Shown piece after piece: positions 7,120 through 15,194 of a DNA stretch of 27,138 nt; position 1 is the stretch's first letter, and each line of letters begins with the position of its first letter. The stretch is taken from NCBI GenBank assembly GCA_963922455.1, contig CAWUIO010000089.1, forward strand, positions 1 to 27,138, written 5' to 3'. Below the pieces are notes generated by a model. It worked only from the letters and a program-made list of their open reading frames with translations. It was not told where the DNA came from and ran no database searches. This DNA comes from CAWUIO01 sp963922455. Lineage in GTDB: Bacteria; Bacteroidota; Bacteroidia; Cytophagales; Microscillaceae. Made by a program: the position numbers and the translations under genes.

Positions 7120-7308
7120 GAAACGGTTTGTGTTTATTTTTTGTCGGCGAAAAGAGCCGGGTAAAGTGAATATGGGGTTATGATGAGATCAACCAGGAGC
7201 GCATAGCCGGGGCTATGGGCGATGACATGGGATCAAATCAGGTTCCCGTATTTCTATTTTAAAATGGCCCTTGGCCACCCAACGCAATTAAATACGAACA
7301 GTTTCTTA
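7117..7308 (+). repeat. MITE-like element, copy 1
   Basis: This 192-bp non-coding element has 20-bp terminal inverted repeats: left TAAGAAACGGTTTGTGTTTA (7117-7136), right 7289-7308, matching in 17 of 20 positions. The first TAA is the stop codon of the carboxypeptidase gene. The middle holds a small hairpin CATAGC/GCTATG (about 7202-7217). It is about 80% identical by eye to 8287-8480. It carries no transposase, so it would need one encoded elsewhere. Confidence 0.65.
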
Positions 7309-7329
7309 TTTTCAAAGTAATCAACAGCA

Positions 7330-7458
7330 GGGGCTTCCCCGCGCAGTAAACTCTTGTACAAGGCTAAAAATCTGTGTCGGCGCGGGTCGGGCTCTCGCTA
7401 CTCGCCTCCCCCCCTCGAGGCCATTTCGGGCTCAAACAGGCCGCTCCATCCCTAAGCC
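7330..7458 (+). repeat. GC-rich ~130-bp dispersed repeat, copy 1
   Basis: The order is GGGGCTTCCCCGCGC, about 40 variable bases, GCGCGGGTCGGGCTCTCGC, TACTCGC, a small variable hairpin, then CTCAAACAGGCCGCTCC and ATCCCTAAGCC. CCCCGCGC near the left end pairs with GCGCGGG after the variable loop. It lies between converging genes and just before the 3' end of LRR gene 1. Confidence 0.85.
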
Positions 7459-7511
7459 AAAGGTAAAAAAGTATGTATAACGAATTGAATCCAGAACCCG
7501 CCCTCCTTTTC

Positions 7512-8153
7512 TTAAAACTTTATCTTTATAGTAGGCGAATAATACAGGAAAGAACTAATTTCCTCATTCGGGATGGTGTTGCTATCCAACTCCAAAAGCT
7601 TTAAGTTTTTCAAGGACTTAATACTTGTGGGCAGATGCTCCAATTGATTGTTGTTTAAGTATAGCTCTTCAAGATTTTTAAAATCCCCAATACTGGCCGG
7701 GATGCTAGTGATGGCATCGTTTTCTAGGTGAAATTCCCGAAGACTTTTGAGCCGCTTCAATACCCTAAAATCTTCTTCAAGGTCCAAAAAAGGGTTATCC
7801 GACAAATACAGGGTTTCAAGATTTCTTAAATTGGAAAATTCTTTGGGCAGTATCTTAAAATCATTACCTGACAAATCCAGTTCCCGCAGATTATGTAACT
7901 GGCCAATTTCTTTGGGGATTAACTTGAGGTGGTCCCCGCTGAGGTTCAAATAGCGAAGGTTCTTCAACAAGAATAAATCTTGGGGCAGCTCCTCCAAGTT
8001 CATATTACTCAAGTTCAGGCGAAAAACCTTTTCCGGCTCTTTGAGGGCTTCCTGTAAACTGGTGTATTCCTTCTCTTGCTCTAGGCTATGGATTTGCCCA
8101 ATACTCACTTGGCATATAAAAAATATGATAAATAAAGTGGTAAAAGTCTTCAT
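7512..8153 (-). CDS. Secreted leucine-rich-repeat protein, paralogue 1
   Basis: The protein has 213 residues with a signal peptide (MKTFTTLFIIFFICQVSIG, cleaved before Q). A short linker with EYTSLQEALKEPEKVFRL leads into about seven leucine-rich repeats of 22-26 residues (about 43-200), each of the form NLxxLxLxxNxLxxLPxxIxxL, ending in a capping segment SPTIKIKF. This is the bacterial LRR type also found in larger Bacteroidota surface proteins; such domains bind proteins. No anchor, enzyme domain or sorting signal is present, so it is probably periplasmic or released. It is roughly 75% identical by eye to the gene at 9153-9794, and both sit behind the same repeat combination, so they arose by duplication. 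Confidence 0.85.
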   Translation of the reverse strand: MKTFTTLFIIFFICQVSIGQIHSLEQEKEYTSLQEALKEPEKVFRLNLSNMNLEELPQDLFLLKNLRYLNLSGDHLKLIPKEIGQLHNLRELDLSGNDFKILPKEFSNLRNLETLYLSDNPFLDLEEDFRVLKRLKSLREFHLENDAITSIPASIGDFKNLEELYLNNNQLEHLPTSIKSLKNLKLLELDSNTIPNEEISSFLYYSPTIKIKF

Positions 8154-8286
8154 AAGTATCGTTGTTATGTGGTTTTATTACTATTTTATTTATTGTAAAT
8201 ACAATTTGTATGGGCAAAATGTTTTAATAATTTTTGCTTAGTCTAATTCTAAATAAATATTTATTTGCAAAATTTGTATCTCAAAA

Positions 8287-8480
8287 TAAGAAACGGTTCG
8301 TGTTTAGTTTATTTCGGCAAAAAGTGCCGTGTAACTTTGAATACGAGGTTCTGATGAGATCAACCAGGAGCACTTAGCAGCAGCTATGGGCGAGGACATG
8401 GGATCAAATCAGGTTCCCGTATTTCCATTTTAACCTGGCCCTTGGCCGCCCAACACAATTAAATTTAAAAAGTTTCTAAG
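8287..8480 (+). repeat. MITE-like element, copy 2
   Basis: This is the second copy of the 7117-7308 element, in the same orientation. The left end TAAGAAACGGTTCGTGTTTA is well kept, while the right end (8459-8480) has decayed and matches its partner only partly. The central stretch (GATCAACCAGGAGC to GGATCAAATCAGGTTCCCGT) is almost unchanged between copies, more than the ends, which suggests that the middle is under constraint or was recently converted. Confidence 0.65.
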
Positions 8481-8500
8481 TTTAATCCATTCCACATCCC

Positions 8501-8893
8501 ATGAGTCACATTGTCGATAATCTATTCGAGAGAACCTTCGCCTCTGAGCAAGAAATCACCGAGGAACTCCTAGATTTTTATGAGAAAAACCCCAAAGAAC
8601 TTGACCTCATCATAGAAGAAGAAGGTTTTCACTATGGTTTTTTAATGGTCTTTTTTATTCTGGGTTTATTACTGACCGTAATTGCCCGGGTAGTCCAAGT
8701 AAGCCTAGAAGACTACTTCAGCGAATTCTTTAAAGTAGTGGTCTTAGATGTTATTTCGGAGGTAGGTATTGCCATATTTGGGGGTACCTTAGTAGCCTAT
8801 TTTATAGAATACTTAGGGCATCAGCAACACCAAAAAAATAAAGCCTTCCGGAATAAAATTATGCAAAAATTAGAAGCCAGGAAGCAGTCATAA
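8501..8893 (+). CDS. Small two-helix membrane protein, function unknown
   Basis: The protein has 130 residues and no recognised family. An acidic N-terminus (residues 1-43, rich in Glu: EEITEELLDFYEKN region) is followed by two hydrophobic segments at about 45-67 (YGFLMVFFILGLLLTVIARV) and 78-104 (FKVVVLDVISEVGIAIFGGT...YFIEYL). The tail is basic (HQKNKAFRNKIMQKLEARKQ). The charge pattern suggests both ends in the cytoplasm. The gene starts 20 bp after the second MITE-like repeat and ends 47 bp before the second GC-rich repeat, so it occupies a slot that is empty in the first duplicated block. The ATG at 8501 is the first in frame. Confidence 0.6.
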   Translation: MSHIVDNLFERTFASEQEITEELLDFYEKNPKELDLIIEEEGFHYGFLMVFFILGLLLTVIARVVQVSLEDYFSEFFKVVVLDVISEVGIAIFGGTLVAYFIEYLGHQQHQKNKAFRNKIMQKLEARKQS

Positions 8894-8940
8894 TGTGAGT
8901 GCCAGATTAAAATATTAATTCGCCTTGTAGGGACATAATT

Positions 8941-9084
8941 GGGGCTCCCCCGCGCAATGTAAGCTTGGATCATATTGAACCATCCTACCAGCGCGGGTCG
9001 GGCTGTCACTACTCGCCGGCCCTCGCCCGGCCAGCGGCGGGCTCAGCCCAATCCTTTTAATGAAGAGGCGCCCATCCCTAAGCC
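8941..9084 (+). repeat. GC-rich ~130-bp dispersed repeat, copy 2
   Basis: GGGGCTCCCCCGCGC, a variable loop, GCGCGGGTCGGGCTGTCAC, TACTCGC, then a strong GCCGGCC/GGCC hairpin closed by GGGCTG/CAGCCC, and finally CCCATCCCTAAGCC. This copy is longer (144 bp) and has lost the CAAACAGGCC motif. GGGCTG still pairs with CAGCCC here although the sequence differs from other copies, a hint of structural conservation. Confidence 0.82.
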
Positions 9085-9152
9085 AGGTTTGGCTTCACAG
9101 AGGGAGTCTTGAGTTTCTAAGATTCGTAATTGGCTTTGCTAGCGGAAACCCC

Positions 9153-9794
9153 TTAAAACTTAATTTTAAGCGTGGGCGAATAATACTGGAAGGACCGAAT
9201 TTCTTCGTCTGGAATGGTATTGCTGTCCAAGTCTAAAAGTTTTAGATTTTTTAATGATTTCAGCCCAGAGGGTAGGTGCTCGAGTTTATTATTGTTCAAA
9301 TACAATTCTTCCAAGCTTTTAAACTGCCCAATACTGGCCGGAATGGCTTTGATGGCATCATTTTCTAAGTGAAATTCCCGCAGGTTTCTTAGCTTTTTTA
9401 ATATTTTAAAATCTTCCTCTAAGTCCAATAAGGGATTATCGGATAAGTACAGGGTTTCTAGATTTTTGAGATTGGAAAACTCTTTGGGCAATACTTTAAA
9501 ATCATTTCCCGATAAATCAAGCACCCGGAGGTTTTGCAACTGGCCAATTTCCTTGGGAATCAGTCTAAGATGGTCTCCTCGAAGGTTGAGGTATTGAAGG
9601 TTTGTAAACCGGAACAACTCCTTGGGCAGCTCTTCAAACTCCATATTACTCAGGTTTAAGCGAAACACATTCTCCGGTTCTTTCAAGGCTTCCTGTAAGT
9701 TGGTGTATTCCTTCTGCTCTTTCTGCGGCTTATCTTGCCCTAGGCTGGTTTGAATGATAAAAAAAATAAGAAGTAAGCTAGTATAATATTTCAT
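9153..9794 (-). CDS. Secreted leucine-rich-repeat protein, paralogue 2
   Basis: The protein has 213 residues, the same length as the paralogue at 7512-8153. The signal peptide is MKYYTSLLLIFFIIQTSLG, followed by QDKPQKEQKEYTNLQEALKE and the same seven leucine-rich repeats. Differences from paralogue 1 cluster in the signal peptide, the linker and repeat-surface positions (for example SGDHLK versus RGDHLR), while the LRR framework is unchanged. I placed the start at the ATG at 9794: an in-frame TTG at 9806 would add MGVH before the signal peptide and break the match to paralogue 1. The start codon is preceded by GGGAG (9800-9804 on this strand), a rare Shine-Dalgarno-like sequence that lies inside a hairpin (9800-9854). 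This suggests translational control of this copy only. Confidence 0.85.
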   Translation of the reverse strand: MKYYTSLLLIFFIIQTSLGQDKPQKEQKEYTNLQEALKEPENVFRLNLSNMEFEELPKELFRFTNLQYLNLRGDHLRLIPKEIGQLQNLRVLDLSGNDFKVLPKEFSNLKNLETLYLSDNPLLDLEEDFKILKKLRNLREFHLENDAIKAIPASIGQFKSLEELYLNNNKLEHLPSGLKSLKNLKLLDLDSNTIPDEEIRSFQYYSPTLKIKF

Positions 9795-9799
9795 ATGGA

Positions 9800-9854
9800 C
9801 TCCCAATAAATGGTTTTTTTAATAATGGTTTGCATTAAAACCATTTATTGAGAG
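9800..9854 (-). promoter_or_regulatory. 5'-leader hairpin covering the GGGAG before LRR gene 2
   Basis: Arms 9800-9817 and 9837-9854 match in 17 of 18 positions (core CAATAAATGGTTTT), with a 19-nt loop. In the mRNA the 3' arm ends in GGGAG, five bases before the AUG, so folding would hide the possible ribosome-binding site. The paralogue at 8153 has no such structure. Confidence 0.5.
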
Positions 9855-10031
9855 CAAATGTTTAATTATTTTCTGTTTTATAACACCTATAATTAGACAA
9901 AAAAGCCCAGACATAAGCAAGCCATGGAGCAAGAAACGGATTGTTATCCTTCCTTTGGGAGTCGAATTTTGTCATCATAACTCAAAACAATTTTATCTGA
10001 TGACAAGGTTTGTACTTATTCAGTAAAATGG

Positions 10032-10373
10032 ATGGCTCCCAAAAGTCAGAGGGCTCACCACTTAGATCCTAAAGCCTATCAAGAAGCCTTGTACCACGAT
10101 TGCCCGGGTGAAATTACGGCCTTGGCCCAGACATTACTCGGCCCTGAACCCAATTTTCCCGGGTTTATCCCGCTACAACTCAGCCAGGAAAACTATGGAA
10201 GGATACCTAAAATCTATATTGAATGTTTACAAGACAAGGCCGTGAGCCTGAAGCTCCAAAGGCTTATGCAGAAAGAAAGTCCTTGTGATGCGGTTTATCC
10301 ACTAGATAGCGGGCATTCTCCATTTTTCTCGATGCCTGATCAATGGGTAGAAATCCTAGTAGAGAATGCCTAA
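10032..10373 (+). pseudogene. C-terminal half of an alpha/beta hydrolase (EstC/salicylate-esterase-like)
   Basis: The 113-residue frame has the second half of a hydroxynitrile-lyase/EstC-like alpha/beta hydrolase: YHDCPGEITALAQTLLGPEP (lid region), then GRIPKIYIECLQDKAVS with the catalytic Asp, and LDSGHSPFFS with the catalytic His. The first half with the HGxxH and GxSxG nucleophile elbow is absent, and upstream DNA (9855-10031) has no matching reading frame. Full-length relatives have about 230-260 residues. An ATG at 10032 permits translation but the product cannot be an active hydrolase. An 8-bp inverted repeat TTGTCATC/GATGACAA (9969-9976, 9999-10006) lies just upstream. I read it as a decayed gene. 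Confidence 0.75.
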
Positions 10374-10446
10374 ACATTGAGATTTTTTAGTCTATTCATC
10401 CTGGCTAAAAGGCCCCGGTCTGGCTACTCGGCTCTTTTCTTAAAAA

Positions 10447-10574
10447 GGCTTAGGGATGGAGCGGCCTGTTTGAGCTCGCCGCTGGATGTGCGAGGGCCAG
10501 CGAGTAGCGAGAGCCCGCCCCGCGCCGCTAGTACCTTTCACGAAGGCACTAGATTCCAGGTGCGGGGAAGCCCC
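10447..10574 (-). repeat. GC-rich ~130-bp dispersed repeat, copy 3
   Basis: Read on the minus strand it is GGGGCTTCCCCGCACC, a variable loop, GGCGCGGGGCGGGCTCTCGC, TACTCGCTGG, CCAGCGGCGAGCTCAAACAG, GCCGCTCCATCCCTAAGCC. It lies between the convergent ends of the hydrolase remnant and the MATE gene. CGCTGG pairs with CCAGCG across a 10-11-nt loop. Confidence 0.85.
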
Positions 10575-10592
10575 TGCTCTTTGTTTATATAT

Positions 10593-11930
10593 TTAGTTAC
10601 CAATCCGGTTCATAAGCCGCTTGTGGACCCCTAAGGAAATAAGACCGCCCACGATATAGGCAAAGGCAATCCCTAAAAATATGCCGCGTACGCCATCTAG
10701 TTCTTTGCCCAGGTAAATGGCAGGTAGCCCCAAGACCAACATTTGCACCACAATGACCGTGGAGGCTTGCAGGGGTTTACTCATCGTATTCAGGCTGCTG
10801 TTGACAATGGTCAAAATGCCTTGGAGCCCAAAGCCAGCCGGAACTATCCACAAAAAGAGTTGCACGGTCTCGATGACCTCCGCTTGCTGGTTAAAGATCG
10901 AGGCAATGTAGTACGAGCCTAAGGCGAGTAGGCCCCAAGAGATCAAGCCCCAGATCAGGGAAAATTGGTTGCTCAAACCCACGGCCTCACGGACCCGGTC
11001 CCATCGATTTTTTCCTAGATTTTGTCCTACAAAGGGCCCAATGCTGGCCGAGAGGGCAAAGATGATGCTATTGGCCAAAAATTCGATGCGGCTCCCCACC
11101 CCATAGGCAGCGACGGCATATTCTCCATAGCTAGCCAATAAGGCCGTGATCACCCCGGTGGCGATGGGAACTACCAAACGGGCAAGCCCCGAAGGGACGG
11201 CAATGTACAATATACTCGACCAACACCCGATAAGCACCTGGGTGCTAGGTATGTCGAAGGTGATGAGTTTTTCTCGCTTTATCAGGATATAAAAGGAAAA
11301 AATCATGGTGAGCCCCCGGGAAATGGCGGTGGCAATGGCCGCTCCTTTGAGGCCTAATGCCGGAAAACCCCATAGGCCAAAAATTAGTAAGGGGTCGAGT
11401 ACAGCATTGACAAATACCGCAAAAAGCATAATATAGGTCGGGGTTTGGGCATCGCCCGTAGCCCGGATAGCACTATTGCCCACAAAAGGAACGGATACAA
11501 AGAAGAGGGCAATAAACCAGATTTGCAGATATTCCTTGGCCATCGCTGCCGTCTCTCCTTCTGCTCCCAAAATGCTTAGCAATTGGTCTAGGCAGAGTAA
11601 GCCCATCAATACAAAAAATCCGGTTAAGGATAAGGTCAAGGCAATGCTATCGGTGGTTTCCCGGGCGGCTTTTTTGCGGTCTCCTTTCCCTATCGATTGG
11701 GAGATAAGAGCGGTGGCCCCAATGCCCAGCCCTTGTATGACACTAAATACGATCATAATCACGGGAAAGGTGAAACTTAGAGCGGCCAATTCTCTTTTGC
11801 CTAGTTTCCCCACAAAATAGGTGTCAATCAGGTTAAAAGCTACCATGCTGATGATACCTAGCATCATCGGTAGGGTAAGCCGGATAAGATTGCCCGATAT
11901 GCTCCCCTCGGTAAGGTTGGTCTTGCTCAT
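10593..11930 (-). CDS. MATE-family multidrug/cation efflux transporter
   Basis: This 445-residue protein is of normal length for the family, with about 12 predicted membrane helices in two six-helix halves. It starts MSKTNLTEGSISGNLIRLTLPM, the usual MATE N-terminus, followed by NLIDTYFVGKLG and AALSFTFPVIM; the first-half motif GIGATALISQSIGKGD and the matching second-half motif SIGPFVGQNLGKNRWDR are both present. MATE proteins use a Na+ or H+ gradient to export drugs, dyes or metabolites across the inner membrane; the substrate cannot be read from the sequence. It follows the patatin gene by 74 bp on the same strand and may share its transcript. A GC-rich repeat lies 18 bp past its stop codon. 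Confidence 0.92.
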   Translation of the reverse strand: MSKTNLTEGSISGNLIRLTLPMMLGIISMVAFNLIDTYFVGKLGKRELAALSFTFPVIMIVFSVIQGLGIGATALISQSIGKGDRKKAARETTDSIALTLSLTGFFVLMGLLCLDQLLSILGAEGETAAMAKEYLQIWFIALFFVSVPFVGNSAIRATGDAQTPTYIMLFAVFVNAVLDPLLIFGLWGFPALGLKGAAIATAISRGLTMIFSFYILIKREKLITFDIPSTQVLIGCWSSILYIAVPSGLARLVVPIATGVITALLASYGEYAVAAYGVGSRIEFLANSIIFALSASIGPFVGQNLGKNRWDRVREAVGLSNQFSLIWGLISWGLLALGSYYIASIFNQQAEVIETVQLFLWIVPAGFGLQGILTIVNSSLNTMSKPLQASTVIVVQMLVLGLPAIYLGKELDGVRGIFLGIAFAYIVGGLISLGVHKRLMNRIGN

Positions 11931-12004
11931 ATAGATTAGCGAAAAATAGATATTTTGGAATCAACTAGCCGGGTAAGCCCAAGCCTAAGGAAATTATGGC
12001 CCCC

Positions 12005-14344
12005 TTACCTTCTTCGAGGGCGCTCAGGCAATAATAAGTGCCCAATATTTAAAAGAATTAGCCATTTATCGGGTTGGAAAGCACCCCCTTCATAATAAGT
12101 GCCCGTCAAACTGATCGGCCCCACGATACTATGTAGCACCAAACTCAGGGCCCCTACCCGTAATGAAGACGGATCACCCAGACGCTCAACCGACAGGTTC
12201 TGTCTCGCCGAAAGAGGGTCAATATTGTAGAAAAGATACCCTTCCATACGTACATCCAAGCTTTTGCTGAAACTAATAACATTGCGTAAGCCCAGGGCCA
12301 CAAACTCACGAGAACGAAAATCTTCCAGGAATAAAGTAGGGCTATCTGGAAGAGGATTAAAGCCCATGGCATTGCTTAGGTCTGAGGTTATATGCTGAAA
12401 CAGGGGGCGGTTAGAATAATAAGCATTAACTAAAAGTCCGGGATGGTACCACTTTAAGTCAAAATATTTTTCTACCTGTACTTGGGCTTGGAACCAATTG
12501 TGGTCAAAGGTTTGCGCATCTCTACCCCTTGAGCGGTCAATGGCCCCTGGCCGGTACTTTTCCTCAGCCCGTACATACGTGGTTTCCAAAAACCAACGAA
12601 ACCCACGATTGGCAAAGGTAGGATAATTTAAATTTTCTTTGCCAAGGGCCCACCGTATTTGTCTTCCTTGTAGGGTGCTTCTACTGGGTTGGTTTAGGGC
12701 CTGGGTACTGACCGAATCGGAGGTGATAAACTCGTCTTGGCTATTAAAAAAAGTGATCCCAAGCCAGGTTTTGGTTTTGGGGCTTAACTCCAAACCTACA
12801 TGGACAAATAGGTCACGATCTGTTTGACTTAAACCGCTAATCTCATCGTCCAGAAAATTAAGAAACTCATTACTTTGTTGATAATCGCGCCCACTAAACC
12901 GGAGCCCTGGCTCGATATACATAACGCGGCTGAAGGGAAGGTACATTCGGCCCCCCAGGCCTATTTGTTGATGAAAAGGCCCCAGGTGTACTTCTAGTTT
13001 ATAATGATGTAACCAGTCTAAGTCAAAACCATAACGTAAGTTGAGATAAATACTGCTGATATTGCGAGAAGCTAAATTCCCCCCGATGCCTACTCCTAGG
13101 CTTTTCTTGGGTTTGAGGCCTAAGACAAAATTATATTTTTCTTCCTGGCGATCATAAACAAAGTTAGGTTGCATCTCGACATAGTAGTCGGTCTGGGCCA
13201 GGGAGAAATAGTTTCTTTTGATGTTTTCTAAGGTAGGGGCCCGGTTCTGAAATCGGAATACCCGATAAGAATACCTACGCAGTGGGCTCTTCTTGTCTAA
13301 GACTTTTATTTGAGGCTTAGCAATACGCCAAGGGGGCATTTGGCCTTTGAAATCCCTGCGTTTTTGTGCCCGCTCGGAGGCGGTTTCTCTTCTCTTAATG
13401 CCGTTTAGAATCTTATCTATGTTTTCAATAACCGCCTGGTAACCAGCCTGTATAAAAAATTCAGCCTGATCAAAATCGGCCATGGTCGCGTTTCCAATAT
13501 CCGGCTCAATGTAGGTAGCCTGGCCCCCCAAGCCGCTAGTATCTGTATTTTCCATAAACAACCTCCAAATCACTCCCGAGAGAAAGATCTCCTCATTGTC
13601 ATAGGGATAGCCCTGAATGGAATCAAGCCCCCCCACATTAATCCCGATGGTATACTCGGCATCATACATGTTACGGGCTTCCTTGCTGGGAAAGTTGCTG
13701 TATATCCCTCCATCAAATAAATACTGGTCATCCATTTGATAGGGAGGGAAGATAGTGGGCAGGCCCATGGTGACCCTTACCGCATTGCTTAAACTACCAC
13801 TATCTACTACAACGGCTTGTTGGGAATACAACTCGGAAGCAATACAACGAAAGGGGATCATCAAACTATCAAAATTGTATTGGGCCACGGCCGCGGCCGG
13901 ATCGAGTAATTCGCTTAGCTCCCAATTTAATGACTTGTCATCAATCAGGCCTATCTGAGGATCCATGCTAAGGGATGGTTTAAGTTTGATTTGTAAATTA
14001 AATAAGGCCGGATCGAGGTCAGGGTTAAAAATATGAAAATCGTAGTCCTCTTCATACTCTCCAGAAAGCCATTTTAGAAAGTCTGGAGAAGTGACAATCT
14101 CCTCCATCTCATCGGGGGTATACCCTGCTGCATAAAAAGCGCCAACCACACCTCCCATGGAGGTTCCAATCACATAATCAATGGGAATATCATGCTCCTC
14201 GAGTGCCCTAATTGCTCCAATATACGCGATACCTTTTGCTCCTCCTCCACTAAGTACGAGGGAAACGTTCTGGGCTTGGATGGCCCCAGGTATTTGGAAG
14301 ACTGCCCATACCAGTAAGAAATATCTAATAAAATGTAAAGTCAC
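12005..14344 (-). CDS. Patatin-like phospholipase with C-terminal outer-membrane beta-barrel (PlpD-like, type Vd)
   Basis: The protein has 779 residues. A signal peptide (1-24, ending AIQA) is followed by a patatin domain (26-about 310) with the oxyanion motif SGGGAKG (32-38), nucleophile Ser62 in GTSMGG, and catalytic Asp211 in DGG. A POTRA-like segment follows (about 345-410, IKVLDKKSPL...FVLGLKPKK), and then a BamA/TamA-like 16-strand barrel to the C-terminus. This is the layout of type Vd autotransporters such as PlpD, in which the barrel places a lipid-cleaving domain at the cell surface. The start is GTG at 14344: the codon before it in frame is a stop, and this start gives the signal peptide. 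It lies upstream of the MATE gene on the same strand. Role: phospholipase A1/A2-type activity by family; target unknown. Confidence 0.88.
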   Translation of the reverse strand: MTLHFIRYFLLVWAVFQIPGAIQAQNVSLVLSGGGAKGIAYIGAIRALEEHDIPIDYVIGTSMGGVVGAFYAAGYTPDEMEEIVTSPDFLKWLSGEYEEDYDFHIFNPDLDPALFNLQIKLKPSLSMDPQIGLIDDKSLNWELSELLDPAAAVAQYNFDSLMIPFRCIASELYSQQAVVVDSGSLSNAVRVTMGLPTIFPPYQMDDQYLFDGGIYSNFPSKEARNMYDAEYTIGINVGGLDSIQGYPYDNEEIFLSGVIWRLFMENTDTSGLGGQATYIEPDIGNATMADFDQAEFFIQAGYQAVIENIDKILNGIKRRETASERAQKRRDFKGQMPPWRIAKPQIKVLDKKSPLRRYSYRVFRFQNRAPTLENIKRNYFSLAQTDYYVEMQPNFVYDRQEEKYNFVLGLKPKKSLGVGIGGNLASRNISSIYLNLRYGFDLDWLHHYKLEVHLGPFHQQIGLGGRMYLPFSRVMYIEPGLRFSGRDYQQSNEFLNFLDDEISGLSQTDRDLFVHVGLELSPKTKTWLGITFFNSQDEFITSDSVSTQALNQPSRSTLQGRQIRWALGKENLNYPTFANRGFRWFLETTYVRAEEKYRPGAIDRSRGRDAQTFDHNWFQAQVQVEKYFDLKWYHPGLLVNAYYSNRPLFQHITSDLSNAMGFNPLPDSPTLFLEDFRSREFVALGLRNVISFSKSLDVRMEGYLFYNIDPLSARQNLSVERLGDPSSLRVGALSLVLHSIVGPISLTGTYYEGGAFQPDKWLILLNIGHLLLPERPRRR

Positions 14345-14385
14345 TTAGTAAATTTTCGTTTTTGTTGTTTCCGTTTACTTACATA

Positions 14386-14610
14386 TTAAAACGTGTAATA
14401 GACAGCAATACTAGAAAGTTGCTGGGAAAAATAGGCATATACAGAATACATTCCAATATAAAGTCCTACTCTTCCCCCAAGTACATTCCCTTCGTTCTTT
14501 ACCTGGACGATACTAAATAGAATTAATCCTACATAGGTAGTGAAAACATAGCAGACCGCATTAAACCTTTTCCCCGAGTTACGGTCTTTAAGAGGTCTTG
14601 TAACAGCCCC
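14386..14610 (-). pseudogene. Membrane-protein C-terminal fragment
   Basis: A 74-residue open frame with no start codon lies between an upstream TAG (14611-14613) and a TAA. It begins with hydrophilic residues (GAVTRPLKDRNSGKRF) and goes on to two hydrophobic stretches (NAVCYVFTTYVGLILFSIVQ and RVGLYIGMYSVYAYFSQQLS). The composition is that of a real inner-membrane protein rather than random DNA, but I do not recognise the family. Its 5' part is lost. The break lies 11 bp from the break of the opposing hydrolase fragment at 14622, so one deletion probably truncated both genes. Confidence 0.5.
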
Positions 14611-14621
14611 CTAAAGATTAA

Positions 14622-15182
14622 GACAAGATTGCGCTTTTTGGCTCATCGGCCGGCGGTGGTACCGCACTCTGGTTGGCCAGCCAGGAAGATATGAAAGAAG
14701 AAAATAGTACCGATCCCGTCCTTCAAGAAAGTACACGGGTAAAAGGGATTGCCCTGAGAGCTACGCAATCCAGTTATGATATTGAGGGGCGTTGGTATCA
14801 AGATGTTTACGGAGAGTTTGGCATGACTTGGGAAGATTACCTGGCCAACTATGGGGAAGAATCCATTTTACAGTTTTACGGAGTACGTACGATAGCCGAA
14901 TATGAAACGCCTGAAATAGATGCTTACCGACAAGAAGTAGATATGCTTTCCATGATAACGGCCGATGATCCGGAAATTTGGGTGGACAATACCGGGCAAT
15001 CCAATGCGGAGCCTCAAAACACGGGAAGCCTCTACCACCATGCCTTTCACGCTCGGGAAATTAAAGAATTTGCCAATGCCGCGGGAGTACCCAATGTCGC
15101 CACCTACGGCCGGCCTCTCTTGTACAGCGATCCGAGTAATGAAGAATTTGTCCCCTTTTTGATCAGAAAAATCAACGAATAA
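14622..15182 (+). pseudogene. 5'-truncated alpha/beta-hydrolase (esterase) fragment
   Basis: In frame directly after a TAA (14619-14621) the sequence reads DKIALFGSSAGGGTALWLA, an unmistakable nucleophile elbow (GSSAGG), and continues for 186 residues with ESTRVKGIALRATQSSYD and a late GSLYHHAFHAREIKEFANAA segment where the catalytic His of such esterases lies. The N-terminal beta-sheet half with the oxyanion HGG motif is missing and no start codon precedes the elbow; an internal TTG (14673) or ATG (14690) would drop the serine. A perfect terminator still follows 12 bp after the stop. I infer a recent truncation, since the rest of the frame is open and well kept. Confidence 0.75.
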
Positions 15183-15194
15183 ACCGTAATACGG

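Noticed and set aside
9969..10006. 8-bp inverted repeat TTGTCATC/GATGACAA as a terminator or operator
   Set aside because: The loop is 22 nt, no T-run follows, and the only gene downstream is a broken hydrolase; too little to support a function.
10377..10634. 85-codon open frame on the plus strand
   Set aside because: It lies over GC-rich repeat copy 3 and the end of the MATE gene; the translation is low-complexity Pro/Arg/Ser-rich.
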